The notes beneath the pieces were generated by a model, which saw only the letters and a list, made by a program, of their open reading frames with translations, did not search any database and had not been told where the DNA came from. The translations under genes were made by a program, and so were the position numbers. From Agapetus fuscipes (taxonomy: Eukaryota; Arthropoda; Insecta; Trichoptera; Glossosomatidae): a stretch of 64,000 bases of DNA. Positions 1 through 9,700 of this stretch are shown here, one piece after another (position 1 is the first letter of the stretch; the number at the start of each line of letters is the position of its first letter). Location of the stretch: assembly GCA_951799405.1 (NCBI GenBank), contig OX637334.1, positions 4,216,001 through 4,280,000 of the forward strand, written 5' to 3'.

Positions 1-121
1 TGTTGTAGGTTCACATGCGGCTTGTGCAAACGCGAACTTATAAGTGTCTACTTGTGAGAACGCATAGAATGTGAGTCCCCAATTTTACATATCTTTGCAA
101 CTTAGATTAGATAAGATTAGG
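1..121 (+). mobile_element. LINE-A 3' end, cut by window edge
   Basis: This is the last part of the common 250-bp LINE-A 3' module. It contains the stretch around GTAGGTTCACATGCGGC and the terminal TTGCAACTTAGATTAG with a short ATTAG-type tail. The start lies outside the window. It is read on the plus strand because the tail is at the right-hand end. Confidence 0.8.
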
Positions 122-371
122 ATCTTCGCGGCTGTGAGCCTATTTTAGGCACATCTGTCCTTGATGGGTTAAATTCAAATTGTATACATCCAACAAAAAC
201 CACAAAGAGACCGCTTCATTAATTTTGTGTCAGTTTTATTATATAACAGATGTAATTAAAAATTGATGTTTTTTTTTTAATATAGAAGGTTAATTCTCTA
301 GATGAGTATTAAATTTTATGAAAAAACCTTTTTTTTTTATCGAAGAAATGCATGTGCAAATACAATGTATA

Positions 372-650
372 GTCCGGTCAATAGCTAAGTTGCTATAGTG
401 CTTGCGTCCCATGCCGAGAGCTTGGGTTCGAAACCCACCGAGGGTGTCAGAAATGATTTCTCGTTTTGGTGTTTATTTCAAATCCAGAAGTAAAGTCAGC
501 CTTTACAAGAAATGAGAAACAGAAGAAGCTGGGAAACCACCACTTGAACTGAAGGGATTGATGTAAGGCCCACCCTTTCACCTGTAAAACTAAATAGCTC
601 CCACATACGACCCCTTCGGGAACAGCAAGTTACACTATATGAGCAGCAAG
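372..650 (+). mobile_element. SINE-B copy
   Basis: A tRNA-like head (AATAGCTAAGTTG for the A box, GGTTCGAAACCC for the B box) is followed by the SINE-B body (GAGGGTGTCAGAAATGATTT, then ACTTGAACTGAAG). It ends near GACCCCTTCGGG and TTACACTATATGAG. The copy is diverged and merges directly into a LINE-H fragment on its right. Confidence 0.8.
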
Positions 651-966
651 GTACAAAATAAGTGATGAGATGGTTTGGGCATGTGAAAGGAATGAATGAT
701 GATAGACTGTTAAAGTATATAATATATACAGAGTAAGTGTGAAAGGAAAAAAAGGTAAAGAACGATCGAGAAAAGTATGGAGTGATAACATTGTGAAAGA
801 ATGGGATAAGCAAAGTGGGTGTAAAAGAAGAAAACGTATGAAAAAGGTGTTGGATATGAATGAATTGAAAGAGATATGTGTAAGGATATAAAGAAATGGA
901 GGCAGTTCTGCAGAGGCTCTGGCCACCCCTAGCAGAATGGGGACAGAGTTACAGCTACTGTAACAA
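650..966 (+). pseudogene. LINE-H 3' fragment, frameshifted
   Basis: The sequence encodes a broken version of the LINE-H RT C-terminus. Broken frames still show RWFGH, GKERSRKVWSD, VKEWD and a final WRQFCRGSGHP-like end followed by a stop. Compared with the intact-frame copies at 14790 and 45488 it carries several small indels. The 3' tail is a single CAGAGTTACAGCTACTGTAAC remnant of the AGTTAC-type tail. Confidence 0.8.
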
Positions 967-1495
967 GGATCATTGCCTTATAATCACTCGACCATACTGC
1001 TCCAAGGAAGAAGGAAGTAACTCCGAAATTTAGGTTTTTGACTTATTTTTATTTCTGAAGGTAACAAATCATTATCTTCATTCCAAGATGACAGCCGTGT
1101 CTCTATCTCTTTTAAAGTCGTTAATAAATTAATGTAAGAAATAGTTTATGCATTGAAATCCATGGAATAAATAACATTCCATTGGCTTTCCTGCAAAACT
1201 ATCTTTTTTGACTTTCCTTGGAGCAGTCGATAAGATCAACGTTCATATGTGACATTTAATTTAATTTAAAATAAATCTGATAGGTTCGGCAAATTTGCGC
1301 AATAAAATTGATTTATTTTCAATATCGTAATGGCACTAATCTTTCATATTAGTTTATTTGGTTTGCATGCAAATGTGTGTACGCGACGTTGGGTATCTAT
1401 TTATTTATGTAGGCATTTTATGCGACTGCTTGCTTCTTCACCTTGATCTATTGATTATAAAGATGGGTCCATAGGGATGAGATAAATTAATCCAA
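967..1495. other. Unassigned AT-rich DNA
   Basis: No frame, repeat family or terminal repeat was recognised in this 0.5-kb stretch. It is AT-rich with short homopolymer runs. Confidence 0.5.
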
Positions 1496-1706
1496 CTCTA
1501 ATCTAAGCTGCATGTAAGATTTACATTTATTGCATGCCCACAAGCAGACACGTGTAAAGTCGCGCTTACAGATGCTACAAGTGCACTTACAAAATAAATT
1601 CTCAAATCTCAAAGGAACATAAACCCTGAAAATTTTGTTGTCCTTCCCTGAAACAGGGATATTTTACAGTATGGGTGGTCAGCTTCATACTAACCTTGTC
1701 AAAGTA
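1496..1706 (-). mobile_element. LINE-A 3' end
   Basis: This is a minus-strand copy of the LINE-A module, from the CTAATCTAAG tail side at the left to TATGGGTGGTCAGC and ACCTTGTCAAAG at the right. It is diverged and internally shortened around the CCTGAAACAGGG core. Confidence 0.75.
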
Positions 1707-1754
1707 AAAAACTTTTAAAGTTGATATCTATTATGTTCGTTTTCTTAATTTTTT

Positions 1755-1875
1755 ATTAAATATATATATTACAAGATACTGGAGAGTTGCTTTCTGTGGT
1801 CTTTTGGAGCTCGAGTTTCAGGACGTTTCGCCCATTTCTGGGATGGGCTTCTTCAGCGTAGGGGTCGAGTAATTT
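1755..1875. repeat. Fragment with GACGTTTCGCCCAT motif
   Basis: The segment holds GGACGTTTCGCCCATTTCTG followed by GGGATGGGCTTCTTCAGCG, an imperfect short inverted pair. The same GTTTCGCCCAT core is part of the perfect palindrome at 37190-37236. Motifs of this GTTTCGCCC type are common in insect repeats; the family is not identified. Confidence 0.35.
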
Positions 1876-1997
1876 TTAAGTTGATGTTGATGAACCTATG
1901 ATGAAGATTAGTTGTTCACTCGGAATATAGAAATGATAAAGAAGGCACTCTATATGCGATTTGTGTAGGAAGAGCTGTGACATCTATTAATTATCTT

Positions 1998-2330
1998 TGT
2001 AAACGCAAACGCAACTCGTCTACACATATAGTGTAACTTCTTGCCGCGTTAATCCCGAAGGGTTCGCATTATGGTGAGTGGAAACTTTTTATTTTTTCAG
2101 GGCAGGGTACCGGCCTTACGCCAAACCACTTCAGTTGAAGTGGTGGTTTCCCAGCTCCCGACGGAGCTTGTACTCATTTTTTATGAAGGCTGAGTAAACA
2201 TTGCCGGTATTTTATTTTGGGGTTTGAAATAAACACCGAAACTGGAAATCATTTCGGACATCTTCGGTGGGATTCGAGCCCGAGCTCCTTACTCGAGCAC
2301 TTTACCAGTTGAGCTATCGACTTGACGTGA
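1998..2330 (-). mobile_element. SINE-B copy
   Basis: A near full-length minus-strand copy. From left to right it runs from the ATATAGTGTAACTTCTTGCC end to the tRNA-like head GAGCTATCGACT. It includes the complement of the B box and the CTTCAGTTGAAGTGG core. Confidence 0.85.
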
Positions 2331-2549
2331 AACTTTGAGATATTTCATCACTACTCTTGCTTCGTCACGTGCGGGTCTGTATCAGATACATTTTGAAGAT
2401 TGTGGAATCTAGACTTTAGGTAATGATTTCCACAGCTTCTCCATCTCTATTCAAGGAGGACGCACACGGCACAGCTATTCTATATAAGATATTGCATCTT
2501 GGTCCACACGCATACGCATTCTGCATACACAGCTTCCCTCCTATTCCCC

Positions 2550-2655
2550 AGCTTATGTCCTTACAAATCACCACCTGTGGATGTGCGGGGAGATGTTGTG
2601 AGGATTCCTGCTCATATCTAGGGTTTATTATCCAATTTAATCTTGAATTAAAAGG
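2550..2655 (+). repeat. Repeat R1, first copy
   Basis: About 105 bp matches the segment at 3533-3640 closely, sharing CACCTGTGGATGTGCG and TGTTGTGAGGATTCCTGCTC. The copies are in direct orientation about 1 kb apart. The family is not recognised and the small open frames across it are not convincing as genes. Confidence 0.7.
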
Positions 2656-2667
2656 TTGATATACCTA

Positions 2668-2830
2668 CTCGGGTTTTCTTGAATGAAAACTGCGGTGATT
2701 TATTTTACACATTTTTTTTCACATTCGGTTCGGATACAGAGTCACTTTTAATTTGCACAATACAACGGTTGGTTGATTTCTGAAGCTACAGAGAATATAT
2801 ATCCTTATTTTATAGTAAGAATAAAGACTT
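2668..2830 (+). repeat. Repeat R2, first copy
   Basis: This matches 53553-53725 over about 160 bp, sharing ACAGAGTCACTTT, CACAATACAACGGT and GCTACAGA. R1 and R2 adjoin here, but only R1 is present at 3533 and only R2 at 53553. They may be parts of one longer unrecognised element. Confidence 0.6.
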
Positions 2831-3093
2831 TCTAGATTATACCTGAACATTATATTTCGATTAAGTGTCCTAACATACATTTTTAAATTTGTTCTCTTGT
2901 GCTTTTTATGATATGATTGCATGAAATATGAAGTAAAACATCCATGAGAAGCAATTCTTCCACCCCAGTGTTTGCTTGGATTTCAACCATTTGATTTAAA
3001 GATGACTTTAAAATGACATAGGTAGTCTTCACGTTCTACACGTACTTACAACACTATAGTGCGAGAGTTGTATTTAATATTGAAAAAATCAAT

Positions 3094-3366
3094 GTCCTTG
3101 ACTTATAGGGTGGTATGAGGCTGACCACCCATACCTACTGTAAAAAATGGTTCACTTTGCCAATGTCACCCCTGTTTCAGGGAAGGTCGGCAAGAGTTGC
3201 AGGGCTTATGTTCATTAAATTAAATTTTTAGGTTGGGTTTTTTATACTGTAGGTCCACATGCGGCATGTGTGAGCGCGAAATTATGCGTGTCTGCTTGTG
3301 GGAATGCATTTAATATGAATATCAAATGATACATGTCTTTGCAGCTTAGATTTAGATTTAGATTTT
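3094..3366 (+). mobile_element. LINE-A 3' end
   Basis: A complete copy of the common 5'-truncated form. It starts at TCCTTGACTTATAGG, passes through CCCCTGTTTCAGGGAAGG and ends in TTAGATTTAGATTTAGAT. The tail unit here is TTTAGA rather than TTAGA, as in the copy at 53126. Confidence 0.85.
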
Positions 3367-3532
3367 AGAATGTCCAGTATTCATAAGAGACATTGGTCCA
3401 GTACACATACAAACATTGCTTATGTGAAATTATCTCTGATGGAGATATGACAAACAAGCAGAAAAGGGACGATTTGCATCTTGGTCGACAAGCACGCGTT
3501 ATATACAAAACCGACGCCCGTCTATTTCTCGA

Positions 3533-3640
3533 CTTATGTATGTCCTTGCAAATCCCCACCTGTGGATGTGCGTGGAAATGTTGTGAGGATTCCTGCTCAT
3601 ATCCAGGGTTTATTATCCAATTTAATCTTGAATTACATGG
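3533..3640 (+). repeat. Repeat R1, second copy
   Basis: Direct repeat of 2550-2655. It lies about 170 bp downstream of the LINE-A copy at 3094, and its right end is followed by unrelated DNA rather than R2. Confidence 0.7.
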
Positions 3641-3918
3641 TTAATACAAGCCCTGCAGTCTGAGTATCTATCTACACAAGCGTACTCTAAACGTAATCTC
3701 TATTTTATCCAAAGTATCTACGTCGGATGTTTTTTTATTTTTTTACGGCATAAGCCTTCCGCTAAATATGAAAATTTAGTATTTTATACGTATGAAATAC
3801 AACTACTTAACTAATAACAAAATAAAAACGTAAAGACATTTAAAATTATGCTTAAGAAATATTTAAAAATGAAAAATTTTCAGTACCTCGACTAAGAAAT
3901 ATTGTGTAAATCTCCCCT

Positions 3919-4012
3919 CGATTGCGTAAATCAAAAGTGTATGAAATGTACGGCGACACTCTTAGAGAGTGATTTAGATTTTATACATTACGTATTTCGA
4001 TTTACGCAATCG
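3919..4012. repeat. Palindromic element, 14-bp perfect arms
   Basis: CGATTGCGTAAATC at 3919-3932 is the exact reverse complement of 3999-4012. The centre holds a second small hairpin, CACTCT-TAG-AGAGTG at 3957-3971. This nested palindrome is typical of a small MITE or foldback remnant. No target duplication could be seen. Confidence 0.6.
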
Positions 4013-4179
4013 ACGTGATTTTTTGGGATGTTTTATACTAGGAGTAGAGAAATTTACCTATTTTATAGTGTTTTTTTTAGTAAGTAGGTCCTTTTAAATT
4101 TTCATACAATAATTAAAATTGAAAACAAAACATTGCTACATTCTACTGATACTTTTATCTGTTGATTGAACAATTAATG

Positions 4180-4227
4180 AGTTTCGGCCTCTTGGCAACT
4201 TGGCAAGTTGGCCAAGAGGCCGAAACT
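4180..4227. repeat. Long hairpin, 17-bp perfect stem
   Basis: Arms 4180-4196 and 4211-4227 are perfect reverse complements (AGTTTCGGCCTCTTGGC on the left). The loop itself folds as AACTT-GGC-AAGTT. Outside the stem, ATGAGTTT and AAAACTCAT continue the symmetry imperfectly, so the whole structure may extend over about 100 bp. Confidence 0.8.
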
Positions 4228-4477
4228 GGTCAAAACTCATTCTATCAATAAATACAAATATCAGTAATATGACTAAGTCTTTTGTTTAAATGTTTTTTTT
4301 TTCTTTTTTAAATGGAGTTCTACAAAGTTTCCGCTGAAACATTTCATAAACTGTTTAATTTTCATATTTGAAGACGAAAAAGAGGATGCATTTGACTGTT
4401 TTTTTTTTAAATTTAGTCTAAAAGTGTGATAAAATATTTAATTTAAAAATGATGTAGGTACTTTAATCCTTGAACCC

Positions 4478-4649
4478 AGGGCTGGAAGTCTCATCACCGC
4501 GGTAATTCTTACCTACCGAATATCGGGAATATTTGTATGAAGACCTGTCAATCCAAGATGGCCGCAAGTGAACAGCTGATTAGTCTTCATGCAAATATTA
4601 TGGATATTCGGTAGGTAAGAATTATCGTGGTGATGAGACTTCCAGCCCA
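4478..4649. mobile_element. MITE-E, full copy
   Basis: A 170-bp element with imperfect inverted arms of about 62 bp. The left arm starts CAGGGCTGGAAGTCTCATCA and the right arm ends TGATGAGACTTCCAGCCC. The centre reads AATCCAAGATGGCCGCAAG. The CAGGG terminus suggests hAT-type mobilisation, but no 8-bp target duplication was visible. Relatives lie at 49877, 53041, 20460 and 36450. Confidence 0.8.
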
Positions 4650-5180
4650 GAGCCTAAGGAGAATCTATGTGAAAGACGTTTACCAGAAATCAAGGGGATG
4701 GAAGATACGGCCACATGAATTAATTATCAGAAGTGTTATTTTTTGGCGCATTGCGCCCAAATGAAGGCACCAAAAGGTCACAACTGAGATTATAGATATA
4801 GCAACTTAAGTTTTATTAACTTTTAAAACAAAAACAAAAACCGCATGTACTCATAATAATAATAAACTAGATTTATATGCGTCTTTTTGTGATTTTCATC
4901 ACTACAAAGGCGTCACTCATAGATATGATGAAGTATTTAAAATGAACCTATATTTGAAATCAAATAAAATATATTCTGTAACGCAATTGGTGTGAGTCTA
5001 TTAATTAGTGGATTTTGAAAAATATGTCTTTATAAGCGATTCGCCGGTGCGTCATTAAACGATTTTTAATTGGATTAATGAGAAATGTTGTTTAACAACG
5101 ACCCAGTCTGTTCACACCGGACAGTAGGTACCCAAATAATCTGTGCATTGTTATGTTTTCGGATTAAAAACAAAATATTG
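4650..5180. other. Unassigned AT-rich DNA
   Basis: Nothing was recognised except a short near-palindrome, TTGGCGCATTGCGCCCAA at 4743-4760. Confidence 0.5.
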
Positions 5181-5281
5181 AAGACAGTTTATTTCCATCA
5201 CAGAAAACCAGAATTAATTACAACTACAGTAATTACAAAGGTTTTTATTAGAGCAAGTTTTCTGTGATGGAATTGTCTGTG
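5181..5281. mobile_element. Small foldback element
   Basis: Perfect 16-bp arms TTCCATCACAGAAAAC (5193-5208) and their complement (5257-5272) bracket 48 bp. Outer bases ACAGTTT and AATTGTCTGT continue the symmetry. The size (about 100 bp) and form are those of a tiny MITE; no family was recognised. Confidence 0.6.
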
Positions 5282-5354
5282 GACAAGAGCGCAGTTTTCG
5301 TGTGAGTCACACTTCAAGGACCCTTCCTATCACGAATATTTACATGCCAATACT

Positions 5355-5403
5355 GCTGCATACCAATAGATTCGGAATTCCTCACTCTGAGTTGGTATGC
5401 AGC
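5355..5403. repeat. Hairpin with 12-bp arms
   Basis: GCTGCATACCAA at 5355-5366 is the exact reverse complement of 5392-5403, with a 25-base loop. The right arm leads directly into a LINE-A head (TTGGTATGCGGCTG). The symmetry may therefore reflect a short inverted LINE-A scrap on the left. Confidence 0.55.
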
Positions 5404-5405
5404 TG

Positions 5406-5511
5406 TTGGTATGCGGCTGACCATCCATGCTGTAGAAAATGGTTCACTTTGCGAATGTCACCCCTGTTTCAGGGAAAGACGGCAAGAGTTGCAGGGTGTA
5501 TGTCCATTTGA
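5406..5511 (+). mobile_element. LINE-A 3' end, left half of split copy
   Basis: This is the head of a LINE-A module, from TTGGTATGCGGCTGACC to GTATGTCCATTTGA. The matching second half lies 7.4 kb away at 12959-13095. The gap is filled by a minus-strand SINE-B, which is in turn split by the BEL/Pao element. Confidence 0.85.
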
Positions 5512-5594
5512 AAAAAAACTCAACTAACTTCTTGCCTGCGTTATCCCCAAAGGGGTCGCATGTGGCGCTTCGGGACCTATTTATTTTTACAGGT
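5512..5594 (-). mobile_element. SINE-B, left part of copy split by BEL/Pao
   Basis: The sequence reads as the 3' portion of SINE-B in reverse (ACTTCTTGCCTGCGTTATCC, then ACCTATTTATTTTTACAGGT). It stops at the retrotransposon LTR. The copy resumes at 12847 with CAGGTAATGGGGCCGGCC. The empty-site order is visible in other copies, for example at 20811-20835. Confidence 0.9.
5590..5594. repeat. Target-site duplication, left (CAGGT)
   Basis: CAGGT directly before the 5' LTR is repeated directly after the 3' LTR at 12847-12851. Five bases is within the usual range for BEL/Pao insertions. Confidence 0.95.
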
Positions 5595-6179
5595 TGGTGA
5601 CGCATGAATAGCGTCATCTATTTTTAATTTTAATTAATAGTCTAAGAAGCGAATTTCATGTTGGACTTTCACAATCTGAAAAAAGTGCGGATAAAAATCG
5701 CAAGATGTCGGTATGAACTTTTTTGACATCCAACGTGAAATCTCAAGATTTGAGGACTTCCTTTTCCGTCGTTGTTCGCAGTAGACACGTTTTGATATGT
5801 CTCGCGACCGATTTGAAATTTACCGTTAAAAATTCTGTGAGTGAGTGTGTTTGTTTTACATATAACTTGCAAGTGTGGCAGTTCGTGAACAAAGCTCATC
5901 TCCATAGGATCCTGAGAAACGAGCATCATCTTGGACCAGAGCACAATTTGAGGTGAGTGGAGATCCTTTTGATTTTCGCTTCTTTGGTACGGGATAGTCG
6001 TCCAAAATTGAAAGCCACCTACTGAAGGTCGGTTTGTTCGAGGGAGAAAATATCTAGGCAGTAGTTCTAGAATTTTCATATCCCTCATTTGGAGAATACG
6101 TTACAGTTTCTCCACTTTGCTTTTTTTGTATTTTATATACATACCCCCTGAGGGGCAAAATTTACAACTTGCCTCCCCA
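5595..6179 (+). mobile_element. BEL/Pao element, 5' LTR
   Basis: A 585-bp LTR begins TGGTGACGCATG and ends CCTCCCCA, giving TG...CA termini. I read it against 12262-12846 and saw no difference. It holds an AT-rich GTATTTTATATACATA box about 60 bp from its end and, at 5952, a strong splice-donor-like GAGGTGAGT. The exact U3/R/U5 borders cannot be set by eye. Confidence 0.95.
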
Positions 6180-6181
6180 TT

Positions 6182-6199
6182 TGGTCCTTCGTAACCTTA
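6182..6199 (+). promoter_or_regulatory. Primer-binding site candidate
   Basis: TGGTCCTTCGTAACC begins two bases after the LTR terminal CA. It has the expected TGG start, complementary to a tRNA CCA end. The tRNA species was not identified. Confidence 0.65.
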
Positions 6200-6721
6200 T
6201 CGAAACCAGAATGGTTGACATGAAACGGATATTCAAGGATACTGTGTCGATAGTTAATTGTTAAGAACATAATATTATATGCCTTTGTATTAGAATCTAT
6301 ATTCTAGCATGATTTATATTCTGTACAAAAATTAACGAGTGTCATATATTCTACTGTATGTAGGTAGTTATTTTTTTAATAAGTGTTGAATACACAGTAG
6401 GTACATATATTTGTTGGTGCGAAATTTATAGTTTTAATGATACCTATCCATTAGAGATTAGGTATTCATACAGCTGAGCATTGTCTACAGGTACCTACCT
6501 ACCTTTGTTTATATTTTTATATAAATGTCATTACAAGTTTGTTATTGTTTTTTTTCCATTAGTAAATAAACTATCTGGAGAAAGTAAATATTGTGATACA
6601 TACTGACATAAAATAAATTCAACTTTGAGGCAAATCGATTTCTTCTTTCAGAACTGAAAGTAGGTTTTTTCGATTTTGTTACCGTTTCTTCATTTTTTAT
6701 TGTTTATTTTAAATAGTAAAC
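6200..6721 (+). other. BEL/Pao leader (5' UTR)
   Basis: About 520 bp between the primer-binding site and the gag-pol ATG. It is AT-rich with no long frame and presumably carries packaging signals, which cannot be recognised by eye. Confidence 0.6.
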
Positions 6722-9700
6722 ATGGCGGATGCTTTAACAAGAACTTTGGTTATATTGAAAGAGAAACAAAAGGTTTATTTTGAAAGAATAAATAATTTAT
6801 ATAAACTAGGAAAAAATGTTTCTAATTTTGCATCCAGAGAGAATAGTAATTTTTTATCGGCTTCCAAGGAAGCAGGAAGCTGGGTTAAAAAGTACGAAGA
6901 TTTGATAGATCAAATAAATGCACTTTCTTTAGAGATAGACCCAGAGGCAAAGGTAAATTATCAATCACTTATGGCCTTTGAAGAACTTTATAGTAAAATA
7001 ATGGATGTTAGGGAAAGAATTTTAAAAACCGAAACACCACATGTATCGACTCAAAGTGGGCCTAGATATGAGGTAAAATTACCACACATACAAATTCCTT
7101 TGTTTGATGGGAATCCAAAGAATTGGTCACGATTTTTTGAATCCTTTAAAGCAAACGTCCATCTAAATACAGGGTTGTCAGATGCCCAAAGAGTGCAATA
7201 TTTAACAGGCAACTTGACGGGAAAGGCAGCGAATATATTTTCGGGAATTGTACCGTCAGCGGAAACCTATAACGTGGTCTGGGACAGTCTTGTTAAAAAA
7301 TATCAGGATATACGTGCGCTAGGAACATATTACATAAATAATATCCTTGATTTAAAGAAGGCCGATCACACGGCTGCCTGTCTTGATGCCTTTATTGAGA
7401 AGTATGCTGCTTCCATTGCAGCATTAAAACAATTAGGTATTGCAGATGTGGGAGATTTTCTTTTATTTAATTGCGCTTTGCGCAAATTGAATTCGTCTAC
7501 AGTTATGGCCTTCGAGCTTTCGCTGAAAGACATCGAAATACCTTCTTGTCAGAATCTTATCAGTTTTGTTCAACAACAGGTCAAAATTTTGGAAAGATCG
7601 CACGTAAATGAATCGAAGTCGGTTTCCGAAGCTTGCCATTCGTATACACGCGTGAGGAATAATACGACAAAATCTGTAAGTGGTCGTGCGTTCCTCGCAA
7701 GTAGTAGAGTGTCTACTGGGGACACTCTCTTTTGCGTTTTGTGTAAACGAAACGACCATAATAAATTACATAAATGTGTGAAATTTAAGAGCTATTCTCC
7801 TAAGGAAAGGTATGAATTTATTAAATCAAAACGGGGTTGCGTTCGTTGTTTGAGTGTTGCCCACTGGTCTCATTGTACTGAGACAGGAACTTGTCAAATT
7901 TGTAATAAGGGACATCACACCCTTCTACATTTTGACGACAATGAGAATAAGGCCAGACGAGTAGTCAAGAATGCTGAGCAGGGACATCAGCTGTCGCATT
8001 CAGGTGATGATATGCAAGGGTTGGGTGTGCCCTCGGTTTCTTTAAGTGCAAATGCTCGGGTGAATGCGAGCACGGTGCTGTTGGCTACGGCACAGGTTTT
8101 TGCCTGGTCAAATTGCAAGAAAAATAAGATGATAGTTAGATGTCTTGTTGATAATGGTTCTCAAAACCATTTGATAACATTAGAATGTTGTAGAAATATG
8201 AGTTTACATATTGTTCCTCTAAATAATTCAGTAATTAGAGGAATCGGTCTTTCTGCACGACCGATACATGGATGTGTCAATTTTGAAATACAATCGAGGT
8301 ACAATCCTCAAAATACTTACAAGGTTAACGCGTTAGTGGTGGATCAGATCACGGATCAGTTACCTTCTAGGTACATTGATAACAGTGATATGACTTATTT
8401 AAAGGACATTTCAATGGCCGATTTATCCTGGAATGTCCCTGGAGTTGTTGACATTGTGTTGGGAGCACAACTATTCCCTTTCATTTATTTGGGAAAAATG
8501 ATAGAGTCAAAGTCGAAAGCGCCACCTGCATTATTGACGTCCTTTGGCTATGTATTGATGGGAGATTGTCCAAAGAGTGTTTCAGCTGCAGACAGTTGTC
8601 ACGAATCTTTTTCTGCATTGGCTGTAAAAGATGCGGATTTATTATTACACAAGTTCTGGGAGTTGGAAGAAATCCCAGTGAAAAAGTTCTTAAGTCCAGA
8701 TGAGACGGCGTGCGAAAACTCCTTTGTATCTTCTGTGACTAAAGACGAGGTAGGTCGTTACTCTGTTGCTCTACCCTTTTGTGCTGATCCTGAAAATTTG
8801 GGCAACTCACGAAATACTGCATTTCGGCGTTTCTTGTTATTAGAAAGAAAGTTTAAGCAGTTACCGAGTCTCCAGGAGAATTATAATTCGGTAATAAATG
8901 ACTACATTCAAAAGGGATATCTCTCTGAAGTGGCAGAGTCAGATATTGGTGAACATGGATATTATATTCCTCACCACGCTGTAGTGCGTCAAGACAAACC
9001 TATGCCTCGCATTGTTTTAGATGCTAGTGCGAAAACGCATACTGGGTTGTCACTCAATGATGTACTACATTCTGGGCCAAATTTACAGGCTGATTTGTTT
9101 CTCCTTTTATTAGATTTTAGGCTGTTTCCTGTCGCGATGACAGCAGATGTACAGCAGATGTATTTGCAGGTTGGTGTATTTGTTGACCACCGTAGATATT
9201 TGAGAATATTATTTCGTTTTTCTGAAAAGGAGAAAGTTCGAACCTTTCAATTTAATAGGGTTCCATTTGGATTAAAGTGTAGTCCTTTCTTGGCCATGCG
9301 ATCTGTGCGTCAGTTAGCATCGGACATGGCTGAACATTTTCCGGAAGCCGCCAAAGTAGCTGGAGCTAGGTTTTATATGGATGACCTGGTTCAGTCTGTG
9401 GCAGATGAGGCTTCGGCTGTTTCTCTGGCAAAAGATCTCGTAGCTTTGTTCAAGTATGGTGGCATGGATCTGGTAAAATGGTCAAGTAATTCATCTTATC
9501 TATTAGATAGTCTTCCTAACTCACATAGAGGTTCCATAAAATTTGATGATGATAAAGGCGTAACTCTAAAAGTATTAGGGTTGTCTTGGGATCCAGTTAA
9601 GGATAATTTCTTCTTTACTTCGAATGACTCTCAGCAAAAATGCACGAAGCGATCTATTTTGTCAGTTGTAGCTCGTTTGTTCGATGTTTTGGGCTTAGTC

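Noticed and set aside
4478..4649. 8-bp target duplication for MITE-E
   Set aside because: Flanks at 4478-4649 and 49877-50046 do not match over 8 bases, so hAT membership rests only on the CAGGG terminus.
5669..6088. 139-codon minus-strand frame in the LTR (also 12336-12755)
   Set aside because: It is the same in both LTRs simply because the LTRs are identical. There is no recognisable domain and it runs against the element's direction.
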